DNA from: CAKSQF01 sp963628435
Lineage (GTDB): Bacteria > Bacillota > Clostridia > Oscillospirales > CAG-272
Reading direction: 5' to 3'
NCBI GenBank assembly: GCA_963628435.1
Contig: CAVGEY010000007.1
Span: forward strand, 18,483-82,482
Length of the DNA stretch: 64,000 nt
Below, piece by piece: positions 53,335 to 62,866 of the stretch. Position 1 is the first letter of the stretch; each line of letters begins with the position of its first letter. The notes under the pieces were generated by a model. It was not told where the DNA came from. It saw only the letters and a list, made by a program, of their open reading frames with translations, and searched no databases. The position numbers and the translations under genes are program-made.

Positions 53335-54630
53335 ATGCTTCATGAATGTTATACTGTAAATGAAAAAGGTCATCTCGCTCTCGGAGGTGCCGATACCGTT
53401 GAACTTGCGAAAAAATACGGAACACCACTTTATCTGATGGATGAAAATACCGTCAGAAGCCGTATCCGTATGTATAAATCGGCAACGGCGGAATATTTCG
53501 GCATCGGAAGCGGAATACATTACGCGAGCAAGGCACTCTCATGTAAAGAAATGTACAGGATTGCCGCGAGTGAACGGATAAATGTCGATGTAGTATCAAT
53601 CGGCGAACTGTATACGGCAATGGCGGCAGGCTATCCGCCCGATCACGCCTGCTTTCACGGAAATAACAAAACCGACAGAGAGATAGCCGAGGCTTGTGCC
53701 GCCGGAGTCGGCGAGTTTATGGTAGATTCGTTTGAGGAACTCGAAGCCCTTGACCGAATCGCGGGCGAGATGGGCAGGGTGCAGAAAATAATGCTCCGCC
53801 TGACTCCCAATATCGATCCGCATACAGGCAAGGCAATATCTACAGGCGAACTCGATTCGAAATTCGGCACACCTATCGAAACCGGACAGGCAGAGAAGCT
53901 GACAAAACTCGCACTCGGTCTTAACCATGTCGTGCTCGAAGGTTTTCACAGTCATATCGGATCGCAGACCTTCGATAGCCGCCCTTTTATCGATCAGGCG
54001 GCCGTAATGCTTGAATTTGCAGCCGATATGAAGAAGAAATACGGTTTTGAAGCCGCAAAAATAAATCTCGGCGGCGGCTTCGGCGTAGCATATACCGAGG
54101 ACGATCCGCATATCGACTATGTCGCGAATATCCGCGCCGTCGGTAAGCAGATTGACCGAATTTGCGAAAAATATGCGATGAAGAAGCCCGCAATCTTTTT
54201 GGAACCGGGCAGGTCGATTGTGGCAGATGCCGGAATTACTCTCTATACGGTCGGAAGCGTAAAGGAAATCAAGGGAATACGCACCTACGTATCTGTCGAC
54301 GGCGGCATGACCGATAATCCGAGGTATGCTCTGTACGGCGCAAAATACACCGCGCTTATCGCCAATAAAGCCGACAGGGAAAAGACGCTCGAATGTACGA
54401 TTGCCGGCAGATGCTGCGAATCGGGTGATATGATAGGCGAAAATATGCTTATACAGCCGACCGAGCGCGGCGATATACTCGCGGTGCTCGTTACCGGCGC
54501 CTATAACTATTCTATGGCGTCGAATTACAACCGCGTTCCGCGTCCCGCTATGGTTTTTGTCGGAAACGGTGCCGACAGACTTGTAATCGCAAGAGAAAAA
54601 TACGAAGATCTTTACAAAAACGATGTATGA
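53335..54630 (+). CDS. lysA: Diaminopimelate decarboxylase
   Basis: 431 aa, PLP enzyme making lysine from meso-DAP. PLP lysine in IHYASKALSC, HSHIGSQ, LNLGGGFG and CCESGDMIGENM (active-site Cys). It starts 16 nt after engB, probably in the same transcript. Confidence 0.96.
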   Translation: MLHECYTVNEKGHLALGGADTVELAKKYGTPLYLMDENTVRSRIRMYKSATAEYFGIGSGIHYASKALSCKEMYRIAASERINVDVVSIGELYTAMAAGYPPDHACFHGNNKTDREIAEACAAGVGEFMVDSFEELEALDRIAGEMGRVQKIMLRLTPNIDPHTGKAISTGELDSKFGTPIETGQAEKLTKLALGLNHVVLEGFHSHIGSQTFDSRPFIDQAAVMLEFAADMKKKYGFEAAKINLGGGFGVAYTEDDPHIDYVANIRAVGKQIDRICEKYAMKKPAIFLEPGRSIVADAGITLYTVGSVKEIKGIRTYVSVDGGMTDNPRYALYGAKYTALIANKADREKTLECTIAGRCCESGDMIGENMLIQPTERGDILAVLVTGAYNYSMASNYNRVPRPAMVFVGNGADRLVIAREKYEDLYKNDV

Positions 54631-54676
54631 CGACATCTTATAGGTCATACCGATGAACCGATGAAAGGAAATTTTC

Positions 54677-55402
54677 ATGCTTAATTATCTCGGAAGCGGA
54701 CTTTCGGTAAGAGAAATGTTGCTTTCTCTGCTGCTGTCTTTGCCTGTAATTGTTTTCGCTCTCTGCTTTCATGAATGTGCTCACGCCTTTGTTGCATGGA
54801 AAATGGGAGATCCGACGGCTCGAAATATTGGAAGGCTGACGCTCGATCCCCTGAAACATCTCGATCCGATCGGAACGATTACCATGATTCTGTTCGGAAT
54901 AGGCTGGGCAAAACCGGTACCGGTGAATTCAAGATATTTCAAAAAGCCGAAACTCGGTATGGCGCTTACCGCACTTGCGGGGCCGTTTTCAAATCTTGTT
55001 CTTTCATTCCTTTTCACGGTCATATATATGGCGGCTTTTTATCTCGGCGCCTTTTCACCTCTTTATGCGGCATCGAGTCCGACCGAATCATTCGGAATCG
55101 CGATGCTCTATATTGTCAAGGTAATGCTCGCAAGCTCGATAACACTCAACTGTTATCTCGCCGTTTTCAATATGCTTCCGATTCCGCCGTTTGACGGATC
55201 GCGAATCGCGTTTGTGCTGCTTCCCGATAAATTTTATTTCGGCGTAATGAAACACGAACGCGTAATTATGGCGGTTGTGCTTGTACTCTTGTGGACCGGT
55301 ATTCTCACCACACCGCTCGACTGGCTGTCGGACCTGCTCCTGGACGGAATATGGTGGCTTGCCGATAAAATCGTGACGCTGCCGTCGCTTATTTTCAAAT
55401 GA
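54677..55402 (+). CDS. Site-2 protease family (M50) membrane protease
   Basis: 241 aa with about six helices. The zinc motif HECAH (HExxH) in helix 1 and NMLPIPPFDG near the end (third ligand Asp) are intact. Rhomboid-less S2P proteins of this short kind sit upstream of scpA in many Clostridia. Substrate unknown; membrane-embedded. Confidence 0.9.
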   Translation: MLNYLGSGLSVREMLLSLLLSLPVIVFALCFHECAHAFVAWKMGDPTARNIGRLTLDPLKHLDPIGTITMILFGIGWAKPVPVNSRYFKKPKLGMALTALAGPFSNLVLSFLFTVIYMAAFYLGAFSPLYAASSPTESFGIAMLYIVKVMLASSITLNCYLAVFNMLPIPPFDGSRIAFVLLPDKFYFGVMKHERVIMAVVLVLLWTGILTTPLDWLSDLLLDGIWWLADKIVTLPSLIFK

Positions 55403-55432
55403 ATTTTTAATTTGCAAATCGGAGGTGATACC

Positions 55433-56203
55433 TTGAACGAAGAATACGAAGAACTCTCATTCAGACTCGAGGTATTTGAAGGCCCTCTCGATTTACTGCT
55501 GTCGCTTATTTCAAAGAATAAAGTCAGTATTTACGATATACCGATTTCGCTTATTTTCGATCAGTATATGGAATATATTGAGCGGATGCGCGAAATGAAT
55601 ATGGATATTGCGGGCGAATTTCTCGATATGGCATCAAGGCTTATGCTTATCAAAAGCAAAATGCTGCTTCCGAAGAGCGAAGCCGAAAAGGCCGAGGATC
55701 CGAGACGCGATCTCGTGGATGCCCTTCTCGAATATCGCAAGGCCAAACTCGAAGCGGTGAAGCTGAGGGAAATGTTTGATATTCATCAGGGGCGGTTTAT
55801 CAAAGAAACCGATGAGGTCGGAATCGACCGTACATACGTTTGCGATCACACAGTCGATATGCTTACCCGTGCATTTGAAAAAATGGAGCTGCGCATTAAA
55901 CTCGAATCGGATAACCGCTCGGATATACCGATAAAAACGCTTAATACCATACTTACAAGAAAGGTAACACCGGTTCCCGAAAAGAGCTTTTTTATACTCA
56001 GATATCTTTTCAGGCGAAAAGAGGGGTGCAGCTTTTCCGAGCTTTTGCTCACAAACAGAACAAGAAGCGAACTTATCGCTTCATTTATGGCAATTCTTGC
56101 GCTTGTGAGATCGGGACGAATCGAATGTATCGGAGAGGAAGACGATCCGATAATCAAAATCAGGGAGAGAGAAAACAAATATGCCGCTGCCGACCGATCT
56201 TAA
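55433..56203 (+). CDS. scpA: Segregation and condensation protein A
   Basis: 256 aa, kleisin of the SMC-ScpAB condensin. The N-terminus FEGPLDLLLSLISKNKVSIYDI is the family hallmark. Start is TTG 55433, preceded by GGAGGTG at 5 nt; an in-frame upstream TTG is rejected because it lacks such a site. Overlaps scpB by 23 nt. Confidence 0.95.
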   Translation: MNEEYEELSFRLEVFEGPLDLLLSLISKNKVSIYDIPISLIFDQYMEYIERMREMNMDIAGEFLDMASRLMLIKSKMLLPKSEAEKAEDPRRDLVDALLEYRKAKLEAVKLREMFDIHQGRFIKETDEVGIDRTYVCDHTVDMLTRAFEKMELRIKLESDNRSDIPIKTLNTILTRKVTPVPEKSFFILRYLFRRKEGCSFSELLLTNRTRSELIASFMAILALVRSGRIECIGEEDDPIIKIRERENKYAAADRS

Positions 56204-56756
56204 TGAATTTTCAATATCCGAGGATGAAGCCGAGGAAATAATCGAGGCGATGCTTTTTGCCGCCGGATACCCGATAGAATATGCGAAAATCGGTGAGATA
56301 ATCGCGAAACCCGTAAAATCGGTAAAAGAAATAATCGACAGAATGATTTCCCGATATGAGGGAGAACGGCGCGGAATACAGCTTGTAAAGCTTGATAACG
56401 CCGTTCAGCTCTGCACCAAAGAAAAGTATGAAGATTATATCAGAGCCGTTCTCGGTATACATCAAAGAGGAAAACTTTCGAATTCGTGTCTTGAGGTGCT
56501 TGCCATAATCGCATATAATCAACCGATAACCAAAGCGGTAATCGAACAGATACGCGGTGTCGATTCGGGCTATGCGATAGCGGCACTTTCCGAAAAATCG
56601 CTGATAGAGGTCAAAGGAAAACTCGAAGTTCCGGGAAGACCGAATCTCTACGGTACGACTTCCGATTTTCTGCGCGTTTTCGGAATCGAAAAACTCGAAG
56701 ATCTTCCCGCCGCCGATGATAAAGACGGCGAGCAGGTGACAATAGAGGGAATATGA
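56181..56756 (+). CDS. scpB: Segregation and condensation protein B
   Basis: 191 aa, two winged-helix domains that bind ScpA. ILEAMLFAAGYP-like opening (EIIEAMLFAAGYPIE), LEVLAIIAYNQPITKAVIEQIRG and YGTTSDFLRVFG are seen. Overlaps the next gene by ATGA (4 nt). Confidence 0.95.
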   Translation: MPLPTDLNEFSISEDEAEEIIEAMLFAAGYPIEYAKIGEIIAKPVKSVKEIIDRMISRYEGERRGIQLVKLDNAVQLCTKEKYEDYIRAVLGIHQRGKLSNSCLEVLAIIAYNQPITKAVIEQIRGVDSGYAIAALSEKSLIEVKGKLEVPGRPNLYGTTSDFLRVFGIEKLEDLPAADDKDGEQVTIEGI

Positions 56757-57145
56757 TAAAAAAATATTGTCTGCCGATTTTTGTGCCGCTTTTCTGTCTG
56801 CTCCTTGTGTTTTCGGGATGCACAGAAGAAAAGGTCAGCGAAAACGAGCTGAACGATTATATTGAGGCAACAGCATACGAAGACAGCGGCGTCAGAACCG
56901 ATTTCAGTGCAACGCTTGTCGAAAAAGGCAAATACAGTATAACCGTTGCTTCCGCGAATGACGGCAATATGAAAATCGTGGTGTCGGTATCGGGCTCGAC
57001 CGAAATCACCGATGAAAACGGAAATACGATTTCTCTTGATGATTTGAATGATGGCGACAGCCTTAAAATCACATTTGACGGGAAAGCCACACAAAGTGAA
57101 CCGGTACGGATTTCAAAATGCTATAAAATCGAAGTTGTCGGATAA
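56753..57145 (+). CDS. Small lipoprotein of unknown function
   Basis: 130 aa with a lipobox (LLVFSGC, Cys23) and a small beta-rich domain (ITVASANDGNMKIVVSVSGS), acidic overall. I recognise no family. It is embedded between scpB (ATGA overlap) and the DUF2953 gene, so it shares their transcript; most relatives of this cluster have no gene here as far as I recall. Confidence 0.75.
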   Translation: MIKKYCLPIFVPLFCLLLVFSGCTEEKVSENELNDYIEATAYEDSGVRTDFSATLVEKGKYSITVASANDGNMKIVVSVSGSTEITDENGNTISLDDLNDGDSLKITFDGKATQSEPVRISKCYKIEVVG

Positions 57146-57169
57146 TCCGAGAAAAGGGGGGTGCTCTAA

Positions 57170-57889
57170 ATGACGGGACTTGCGGTTTTTTGCGCGATTG
57201 TTCTTTTCTTCGTTCTAATCGGAATGATAAGCGCAACCGTCACACTGTCATATAACCGGCAGTTTACGGTGAGTCTCAGAGTACTCTTTTTCAGAATCCG
57301 GCTTGTCCCGAAAAAGTCCAAAACTCCGAACCCGAAGAAATATACCCGAAAAAAATATGAAAAGATGCTCGAAAAGCAGAGAATAAAAGAAGAAAAAGCC
57401 GAAGAAAAGAAAAAACTCAAAAAAGAGAAAAAAGAAGCCGAAAAGGCCGAAAAGAAAAAAACCGAAGCTGCGGGGAACGGCGGTAAAAATTCCGCTGAAG
57501 GAAAAAAGAAAAGCGTTGCCGATATAGTCGATCTTGTTGCCGCAATACTCGAAGCGGTGAAAAGTCTTTTCAAAAGCTTCGGTAAACACCTGAGAGTGTG
57601 TGCCGTGAAGATGAATATTACGGTAGCATCGGATAATGCCGCCGATACGGCCGTAATTTACGGCATTGTATGTCAGAGTGTCGCATACATTATGGAAATA
57701 CTTTACAATATAACGAATTTCAAAGTCAAAGACGGCGATTCGGTCAGCGTTGTTCCCGATTTCACGGCATCGAAATCGACTGCCGATATCAAAATTTCGT
57801 TCAGACTTCGCGTGTGGCATATATTTGCAATGCTTTTTGCCGCCGCAGGCGGATTCATCAAAGGGAAAATCAAGGCAAGCAAAAATTAA
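57170..57889 (+). CDS. DUF2953 protein (YtfI-like)
   Basis: 239 aa. N-terminal membrane helix (FCAIVLFFVLIGMISAT), a highly charged Lys/Glu coiled-coil-like segment (~55-110) and a C-terminal part with another hydrophobic stretch. DUF2953 is found in spore-formers beside ytfJ; function unknown. GGGGG precedes ATG. Confidence 0.8.
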   Translation: MTGLAVFCAIVLFFVLIGMISATVTLSYNRQFTVSLRVLFFRIRLVPKKSKTPNPKKYTRKKYEKMLEKQRIKEEKAEEKKKLKKEKKEAEKAEKKKTEAAGNGGKNSAEGKKKSVADIVDLVAAILEAVKSLFKSFGKHLRVCAVKMNITVASDNAADTAVIYGIVCQSVAYIMEILYNITNFKVKDGDSVSVVPDFTASKSTADIKISFRLRVWHIFAMLFAAAGGFIKGKIKASKN

Positions 57890-57933
57890 AACAGTAAATA
57901 TATAAATTTATAAATTCGGAGGTTACCACGAAT

Positions 57934-58479
57934 ATGGAAGAGAGCAAATTAAACGGTGTGATAAATACGTCACTCAGCAGTATCAAAGGACTTGTTGATG
58001 CAAATACGGTAGTAGGACAGCCGTTCGAGGCGGCAGGCGGAACCGTTATAATACCCGTATCCAAGATGTCTGTCGGATATGCGTCCGGCGGAGTGGATTT
58101 CTTCGGAAAAAATAATTCGCCCGTATCCAAAAATGCCAATTTCGGCGGCGGCGGCGGAACAGGCGTTACACTTACTCCCGTAGGATTTCTTGTTACAAAA
58201 AAAGACGGATCGGTACAGTTTCTTCCGGTAACCGCTCCGGATGCCGCAAACGGAGGCTCTTCGGCTCCCGCTCCCGACAAAATCGATAAACTTGTCGATG
58301 TGGTCGAGCGTTCGCCCGAAATCGTTGAGAAAATACTTTCAATGCTCAAAAAGAAAAAGAAGAAGAACAGTGACGAAAAAACACCCGAAGATACGGTAGA
58401 AGACACGGCAGTCGAAAACGCAGCCGAAGAAGAAAAAAACGCTGAAAATTCGGACGGCGAAACAGTCGACGCCCGGTAA
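57934..58479 (+). CDS. GerW/YtfJ-family sporulation protein
   Basis: 181 aa. Central pattern VVGQPFEAAGGTVIIPVSKMSVGYASGG with a glycine-rich stretch and FLVTKKDGSVQFLPV is the GerW (YtfJ) family, a forespore protein. The C-terminal ~60 residues are acidic and Lys-rich, longer than usual. GGAGG upstream. With the DUF2953 gene it forms the ytfI-ytfJ pair known in Bacillus, indicating a spore-forming lineage. Confidence 0.9.
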   Translation: MEESKLNGVINTSLSSIKGLVDANTVVGQPFEAAGGTVIIPVSKMSVGYASGGVDFFGKNNSPVSKNANFGGGGGTGVTLTPVGFLVTKKDGSVQFLPVTAPDAANGGSSAPAPDKIDKLVDVVERSPEIVEKILSMLKKKKKKNSDEKTPEDTVEDTAVENAAEEEKNAENSDGETVDAR

Positions 58480-58499
58480 AACTCACGGAAGGGATTGCC

Positions 58500-59243
58500 A
58501 TGAATATGAAACCAGCCGAACCTGTCAGAATCCAGAAATTTCTTTCGGACTGCGGTGTATGTTCGCGCCGTACTGCCGAAAAAGAGATCGAAGCAGGCAA
58601 TGTTAAGGTCAACGGCGAATACGCGCAAATCGGAATGAAGGTCAATCCGAATAAAGATACGGTTGAATATCACGGCAGGCGTGTCGCCCTTAAAAGGGGA
58701 GCGCATAACGTATATGTTATGCTCAATAAGCCTGCGGGATATGTCACCACTCTTTCGGATGACAAGGGAAGAAAAACGGTTGCCGAACTTGTGGCCGATA
58801 CCGGGGTAAGAATCTGGCCTGTCGGAAGACTTGATATGGATTCCGAGGGTTTTCTCATAATGACAAATGACGGCGATTTGACAAATGCCCTTACACATCC
58901 GAGACACCATGTTCCGAAAATATATCATGTCAGATTGGCAGAGGAAATCACAAAAAAAGAGATAGACGCTCTTTCGGGTGATTTCGAGATAGACGGCTAT
59001 AAAACAGAGCCGGTTGAGTGTGCGCTTGTTAGCCGCGATGAAAAAGGCTCAACTGTCGAAATGGTTCTCTATGAAGGAAGAAACAGACAGATTCGTAAGA
59101 TGTGCGAACAGTGCGGACTGACGGTTAAACGGCTCCGCAGAATAGCGATCGGTAATATCGAGCTTGATGTTGGGCGCGGCAAATGGAGATATCTCAATAA
59201 AGAAGAGGTAGACTCGCTGAAATCGTCGTGCGGACTTCTTTGA
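58500..59243 (+). CDS. rluB: Ribosomal large-subunit pseudouridine synthase (RluB/RsuA type)
   Basis: 247 aa. S4 RNA-binding domain (IQKFLSDCGVCSRRTAEKEI) then a pseudouridine synthase domain with the catalytic Asp in GRLDMDSEGFLIMTNDG. Modifies a uridine in 23S rRNA (position inferred from family). Last gene of the scp-ytf cluster. Confidence 0.92.
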   Translation: MNMKPAEPVRIQKFLSDCGVCSRRTAEKEIEAGNVKVNGEYAQIGMKVNPNKDTVEYHGRRVALKRGAHNVYVMLNKPAGYVTTLSDDKGRKTVAELVADTGVRIWPVGRLDMDSEGFLIMTNDGDLTNALTHPRHHVPKIYHVRLAEEITKKEIDALSGDFEIDGYKTEPVECALVSRDEKGSTVEMVLYEGRNRQIRKMCEQCGLTVKRLRRIAIGNIELDVGRGKWRYLNKEEVDSLKSSCGLL

Positions 59244-59246
59244 AAA

Positions 59247-59292
59247 AACATCCGCAGTCGGATATTTTGCTCCGACTGCGGATGTTTTTTTT
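59247..59292 (+). terminator. terminator of the lon-scp-rluB stretch
   Basis: Perfect 16-bp stem AACATCCGCAGTCGGA / TCCGACTGCGGATGTT (59247-59286), then TTTTTT. Confidence 0.95.
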
Positions 59293-59345
59293 GCTTTGTG
59301 CCGATATCTTTGGCAAAAATATACATTTAATTTCACTAAATGATA

Positions 59346-59374
59346 TTGACATCGGTCAAATTGAATGGTAATAT
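59346..59374 (+). promoter_or_regulatory. LamG-like gene promoter
   Basis: -35 TTGACA (59346-59351), 17-bp spacer, -10 TAATAT (59369-59374), 57 nt before the start. Confidence 0.82.
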
Positions 59375-59431
59375 ACGTTTGAAAAGTTAAATTTTTCTTT
59401 CGGATTTTCCGAGAAAGGCAGGAAAATAAAT

Positions 59432-60661
59432 ATGAAAAAACTGATTTCCGTGATTTTGGCACTGACATGTGCGCTGTCGCTTGCAGCCGCATCGCTTGCG
59501 AATTTCGGTCTGTCGGCAGACGAGGATGATGAAACCGAAGGCACGGTGGCGCATTGGAAATTTCAAAACAGTAAGGGTTGTTACAGCGGAAACATCGAAA
59601 ACGATGACCTGACAATTATCGATCTTACCGGCAACGGCAACGATCTTGAGACCGCGTTTGTCGGGAACGGTGATAAGCTGTCGATTTTTGAATGGGACGA
59701 AGGCAATACCGAGGGCGCATCGACAAGCGGATCGTCGCTCAAATTCAAAAATACAAAAGCGGCGGCGGCTTCGGTTGACGAGTATCCGTCGGATAAAACT
59801 TCATGGTCGGGCGGCTATACATCGGGCAAGTATTTCCAAACAGTTGAGAACGCACCGATAAACTCGATGGATTTCATAGACGGATTTACCTTCGAGGTTA
59901 TTTTCAAAATTTCTCCCGAATTCAATAATGATTATAACCGTTATACCGGCATCTTTTCAAGACAGGGAGTTATTTCCGCGCAGAACGAGCCTCCGTTCTC
60001 GATTGCAGTGTCCGAAATTTCGGATGGAGCAACCCTTTCGGACGGCGGTACCGTCGGACTTCAGTATATACATATTGACGGCATGGGAACCAAAACAAAC
60101 GTAGAATTTGCCGACGGCAGAACTGCTGACGAGTGGATTCACGTAATGGTAACAAGCGACGGCTACGGTATCACCGAGGTTTACATAGACGGTGAGGCGG
60201 TCGAATATCTTTCCGAGACTTCGGAAATATTCATATCCGATTTAGCGTACAGATGGGAAGTCGGTGTCGGAAGAAAAGACGGCAGCTCGCATGTCGGTGT
60301 CGATTCGGTCAATGAAAATTATGACGAAGGAATGATAAGACGACTCTTCTGCGGATCGATTTCCGAAATCCGAGTAATGAACAAATATATAACCATAGAC
60401 GAATCGCTTTACAATGAGTCGATTACTTACGACAGCGAAAAAGACACGGTTATCGATGATAAACCCGTCGAAACCGACGGCAAATCTAACACCGAAGAAC
60501 CGAATCGGACCGATAATCCCGCGGTAACAACCGCCGCCGAAGGCAATACCGATGCTTCGAAAAATAAGAATAATTATGTTCTGCCGATTTGCACAATTGT
60601 CGGAGCTCTGCTCTTTATTGCGGCCATAATTTATACGCGCTCGCGAAAAAACAAAAAATAA
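59432..60661 (+). CDS. LamG/concanavalin-like surface protein
   Basis: 409 aa. Signal peptide (MKKLISVILALTCALSLAAA), a LamG_3-type jellyroll of ~320 residues (AHWKFQNSKG, GFTFEVIFKISP, DEWIHVMVTSDG, GSISEIRVMNKYI), then a Thr/Asn-rich linker and a C-terminal membrane helix with a basic tail (YVLPICTIVGALLFIAAIIY, RSRKNKK). It is probably a membrane-anchored carbohydrate-binding protein; ligand unknown. Confidence 0.87.
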   Translation: MKKLISVILALTCALSLAAASLANFGLSADEDDETEGTVAHWKFQNSKGCYSGNIENDDLTIIDLTGNGNDLETAFVGNGDKLSIFEWDEGNTEGASTSGSSLKFKNTKAAAASVDEYPSDKTSWSGGYTSGKYFQTVENAPINSMDFIDGFTFEVIFKISPEFNNDYNRYTGIFSRQGVISAQNEPPFSIAVSEISDGATLSDGGTVGLQYIHIDGMGTKTNVEFADGRTADEWIHVMVTSDGYGITEVYIDGEAVEYLSETSEIFISDLAYRWEVGVGRKDGSSHVGVDSVNENYDEGMIRRLFCGSISEIRVMNKYITIDESLYNESITYDSEKDTVIDDKPVETDGKSNTEEPNRTDNPAVTTAAEGNTDASKNKNNYVLPICTIVGALLFIAAIIYTRSRKNKK

Positions 60662-60673
60662 TGCCGTAAATCA

Positions 60674-60704
60674 AAAATCCCGTCGGAATTTCCGACGGGA
60701 TTTT
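60674..60704. terminator. bidirectional terminator
   Basis: Perfect 14-bp stem AAAATCCCGTCGGA / TCCGACGGGATTTT with 3-nt loop, between convergent genes. Confidence 0.93.
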
Positions 60705-60753
60705 GATGTTTATACTTTTTACGATGAAAAAAAAGAAATATATCGTCGGAGCT

Positions 60754-61422
60754 TTATCCGAGCCTGTATCCGACTCCGCGAATCGTGTTTATGTCAATCG
60801 ATTTGCTGATTTTGCGCAGCTTTTTTCTCAAAAGGGAAATGTATACCTCTACATTGTTGTATTCGGCATCCGAATCATATCCCCAAACTTTAAGAATCAT
60901 ATCTTCCTTCGGAACAATGCTTTGACCTGCCCTGAACAGAAGCTCCGCAAATCCCATCTCTTTTGCTCCCAGCCTTTCGGAACAACCGTTGCCCGAAATT
61001 TCGTATGTCAGCATGTTAAGCGTTACGTCGCCGACCGTGATAAGATCGCGCCTGACTATCTCCGGACTTCTGCGCAGTACCGCGCGTATCCGTGCGATAA
61101 GCTCGTCACCGTCAATAGGTCTGACGATGAAATCGTCGGCTCCGCAATCGAGCGTTCGAGCCTTTTCGGACGGAGAACATTTGTCGGATATTACGATAAT
61201 CGGTGTACTCAGCATCATGGAGCGTATCTGCCCGATAAAACTCATCGCACCCGCCTTCGGCGCCGCGGAATCGATTATTACGATGTCGTAAATGCCGGAA
61301 AGAGTGTGTTCGAGACCGATATCGGTTGCATCGACAAAATCGGACGCGATTCTCACTTTTTTCAGCATCCGTGAAACCGATTCGGCCGATTTTCTGCTGC
61401 CGTCAATTATAAGAGCATTCAT
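60754..61422 (-). CDS. OmpR/PhoB-type response regulator, atypical receiver
   Basis: 222 aa. Receiver domain (1-120) and a winged-helix DNA-binding domain (ending DINTIRGVGYRLG). The phospho-acceptor Asp51 (IIDSAAPKAG) is present, but the acidic pair at the N-terminus is Asp7-Gly8 and the invariant Lys is Arg101 (FIVRPID). Ser79 replaces the usual Thr. No histidine kinase is adjacent. It may act without classical phosphorylation (inference). Confidence 0.88.
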   Translation of the reverse strand: MNALIIDGSRKSAESVSRMLKKVRIASDFVDATDIGLEHTLSGIYDIVIIDSAAPKAGAMSFIGQIRSMMLSTPIIVISDKCSPSEKARTLDCGADDFIVRPIDGDELIARIRAVLRRSPEIVRRDLITVGDVTLNMLTYEISGNGCSERLGAKEMGFAELLFRAGQSIVPKEDMILKVWGYDSDAEYNNVEVYISLLRKKLRKISKSIDINTIRGVGYRLG

Positions 61423-61444
61423 GATTAACTCCTTTTGACGACCG

Positions 61445-62824
61445 TCATTCCTTGATTTCTCTCGAACTCATTGGGATGTACTGCTGTTCGGGCATTATAC
61501 CCATATACGCCGGACGGATAATCTTTTTGCCGTTTATAAGTTCTTCCAGCCTGTGTGCCGACCATCCCGCAAGACGCGAGGTTGCGAAGAGGGGAGTGTA
61601 CAGCTCTTCGGGAAGCCCGAGCATACGGTATGCGAATCCGCTGTAAAAGTCGACATTGGCGCTGATTACCTTGTACATTTTACGGTTTTCGGCAATTACC
61701 TTCGGCGCAAGTTCTTCGACTCTTGTCATGAGGTTGAATTCTTTTTCGAGTCCGTTTTCCAGCGAGAGCTGACGTACGAATTTTTTGAAAATTACGGCAC
61801 GTGGGTCGGATTTCGTGTAAACCGCATGCCCGATTCCGTAGATGAGACCTTCCTTGTCAAAAGCCTCTCCGTTCAGCAAATCTTCGAGATAGGCACAGAT
61901 TTGATCATCATCTTTCCAGTTTTTCACGTGCTTTTTCATATCGGCGAACATTTCGCAGACCTTGATGTTCGCACCGCCGTGCTTCGGACCTTTAAGCGAA
62001 CAGAGCGATGCCGCAACCGCCGAATATGTGTCTGTTCCCGATGACGTAACCACGTGCATTGTAAAGGTGGAGTTGTTTCCTCCGCCGTGGTCGGCGTGCA
62101 GAATCAGCGCAAGATCAAGCACTCTCGCCTCAAGCGGAGTGTATCTGCCGTTCTGACGAAGCATATAGAGTATGTTTTCCGCAATCGATTTTTCGGGAAT
62201 CGGGCGCGCAATGTAAAGACTGTCATTCTGCAGCAGATGACGGTATGACTGATAGGAATATACCATAAGCTGAGGTGCGATGGCAATGAGCTGTATGCAC
62301 TGACGGAGAACATTTTCAACCGAAGTATCCGCGGGATTTTTGTCGTATGAGTAAAGCGTCATAATGCTTCTGACAAGCATATTCATAATGTCTTTTGACG
62401 GCGCCTTCATAATGACATCACGCAGGAAGTTTCTCGGAAGTTCTCTGTATGAATTAAGCAGTTTTTTGAAGTCGATAAGTTCTTTTACGTTCGGAAGTTT
62501 GCCGAACAGAAGCAGATATATCGTTTCCTCAAATGCGTATCTGTTGTCGGCAAGCGCACCGTTTATAAGATCGTTAACATTTATCCCCCGATAGAAGAGT
62601 CGGCCGTCTGCGGGAACGATTTTTCCGTCAATTTCTTCATTCTGAAGTACAGTGGAGATATTTGTGAGTCCGGTAAGAACGCCTTTACCGTCTTGGTCGC
62701 GAAGACCGCGTTTAACATTGTAAAAGCCGTAAAGGTCGGGGTCTATTTGGGAGCTTGTGTTCATTTTTTGTGTCAGGATTGAAAGCTGATCCTGTACGAA
62801 TTCATTATGATGAGTTGATTTCAT
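61445..62824 (-). CDS. Citrate synthase family protein
   Basis: 459 aa. Catalytic histidines and the family patterns HADHGGGNNSTFTMHV, LKGPKHGGANIKV and GIGHAVYTKSDPRA are seen. It condenses acetyl-CoA with oxaloacetate or, in relatives, other 2-oxo acids; the N-terminal extension of ~60 residues (DPDLYGFYNVKRGLRDQDG) is common in clostridial forms. No other TCA gene is nearby. AAAGGAG lies before the ATG. Promoter and palindrome just upstream. Confidence 0.9.
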   Translation of the reverse strand: MKSTHHNEFVQDQLSILTQKMNTSSQIDPDLYGFYNVKRGLRDQDGKGVLTGLTNISTVLQNEEIDGKIVPADGRLFYRGINVNDLINGALADNRYAFEETIYLLLFGKLPNVKELIDFKKLLNSYRELPRNFLRDVIMKAPSKDIMNMLVRSIMTLYSYDKNPADTSVENVLRQCIQLIAIAPQLMVYSYQSYRHLLQNDSLYIARPIPEKSIAENILYMLRQNGRYTPLEARVLDLALILHADHGGGNNSTFTMHVVTSSGTDTYSAVAASLCSLKGPKHGGANIKVCEMFADMKKHVKNWKDDDQICAYLEDLLNGEAFDKEGLIYGIGHAVYTKSDPRAVIFKKFVRQLSLENGLEKEFNLMTRVEELAPKVIAENRKMYKVISANVDFYSGFAYRMLGLPEELYTPLFATSRLAGWSAHRLEELINGKKIIRPAYMGIMPEQQYIPMSSREIKE

Positions 62825-62846
62825 CGGCTGAACTCCTTTCGAGAGA

Positions 62847-62866
62847 ATATAATAAATTTATTATAT
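62847..62866. promoter_or_regulatory. 20-bp perfect palindrome at the citrate synthase promoter
   Basis: AT-rich exact palindrome (ATATAATAAA followed by its reverse complement) overlaps the -10 element (62865-62860) and start-site region; operator candidate. Confidence 0.7.

Noticed and set aside
53596..54678. 360-codon open frame antisense to lysA
   Set aside because: Shadow of a strongly conserved gene; composition unlike a real protein.
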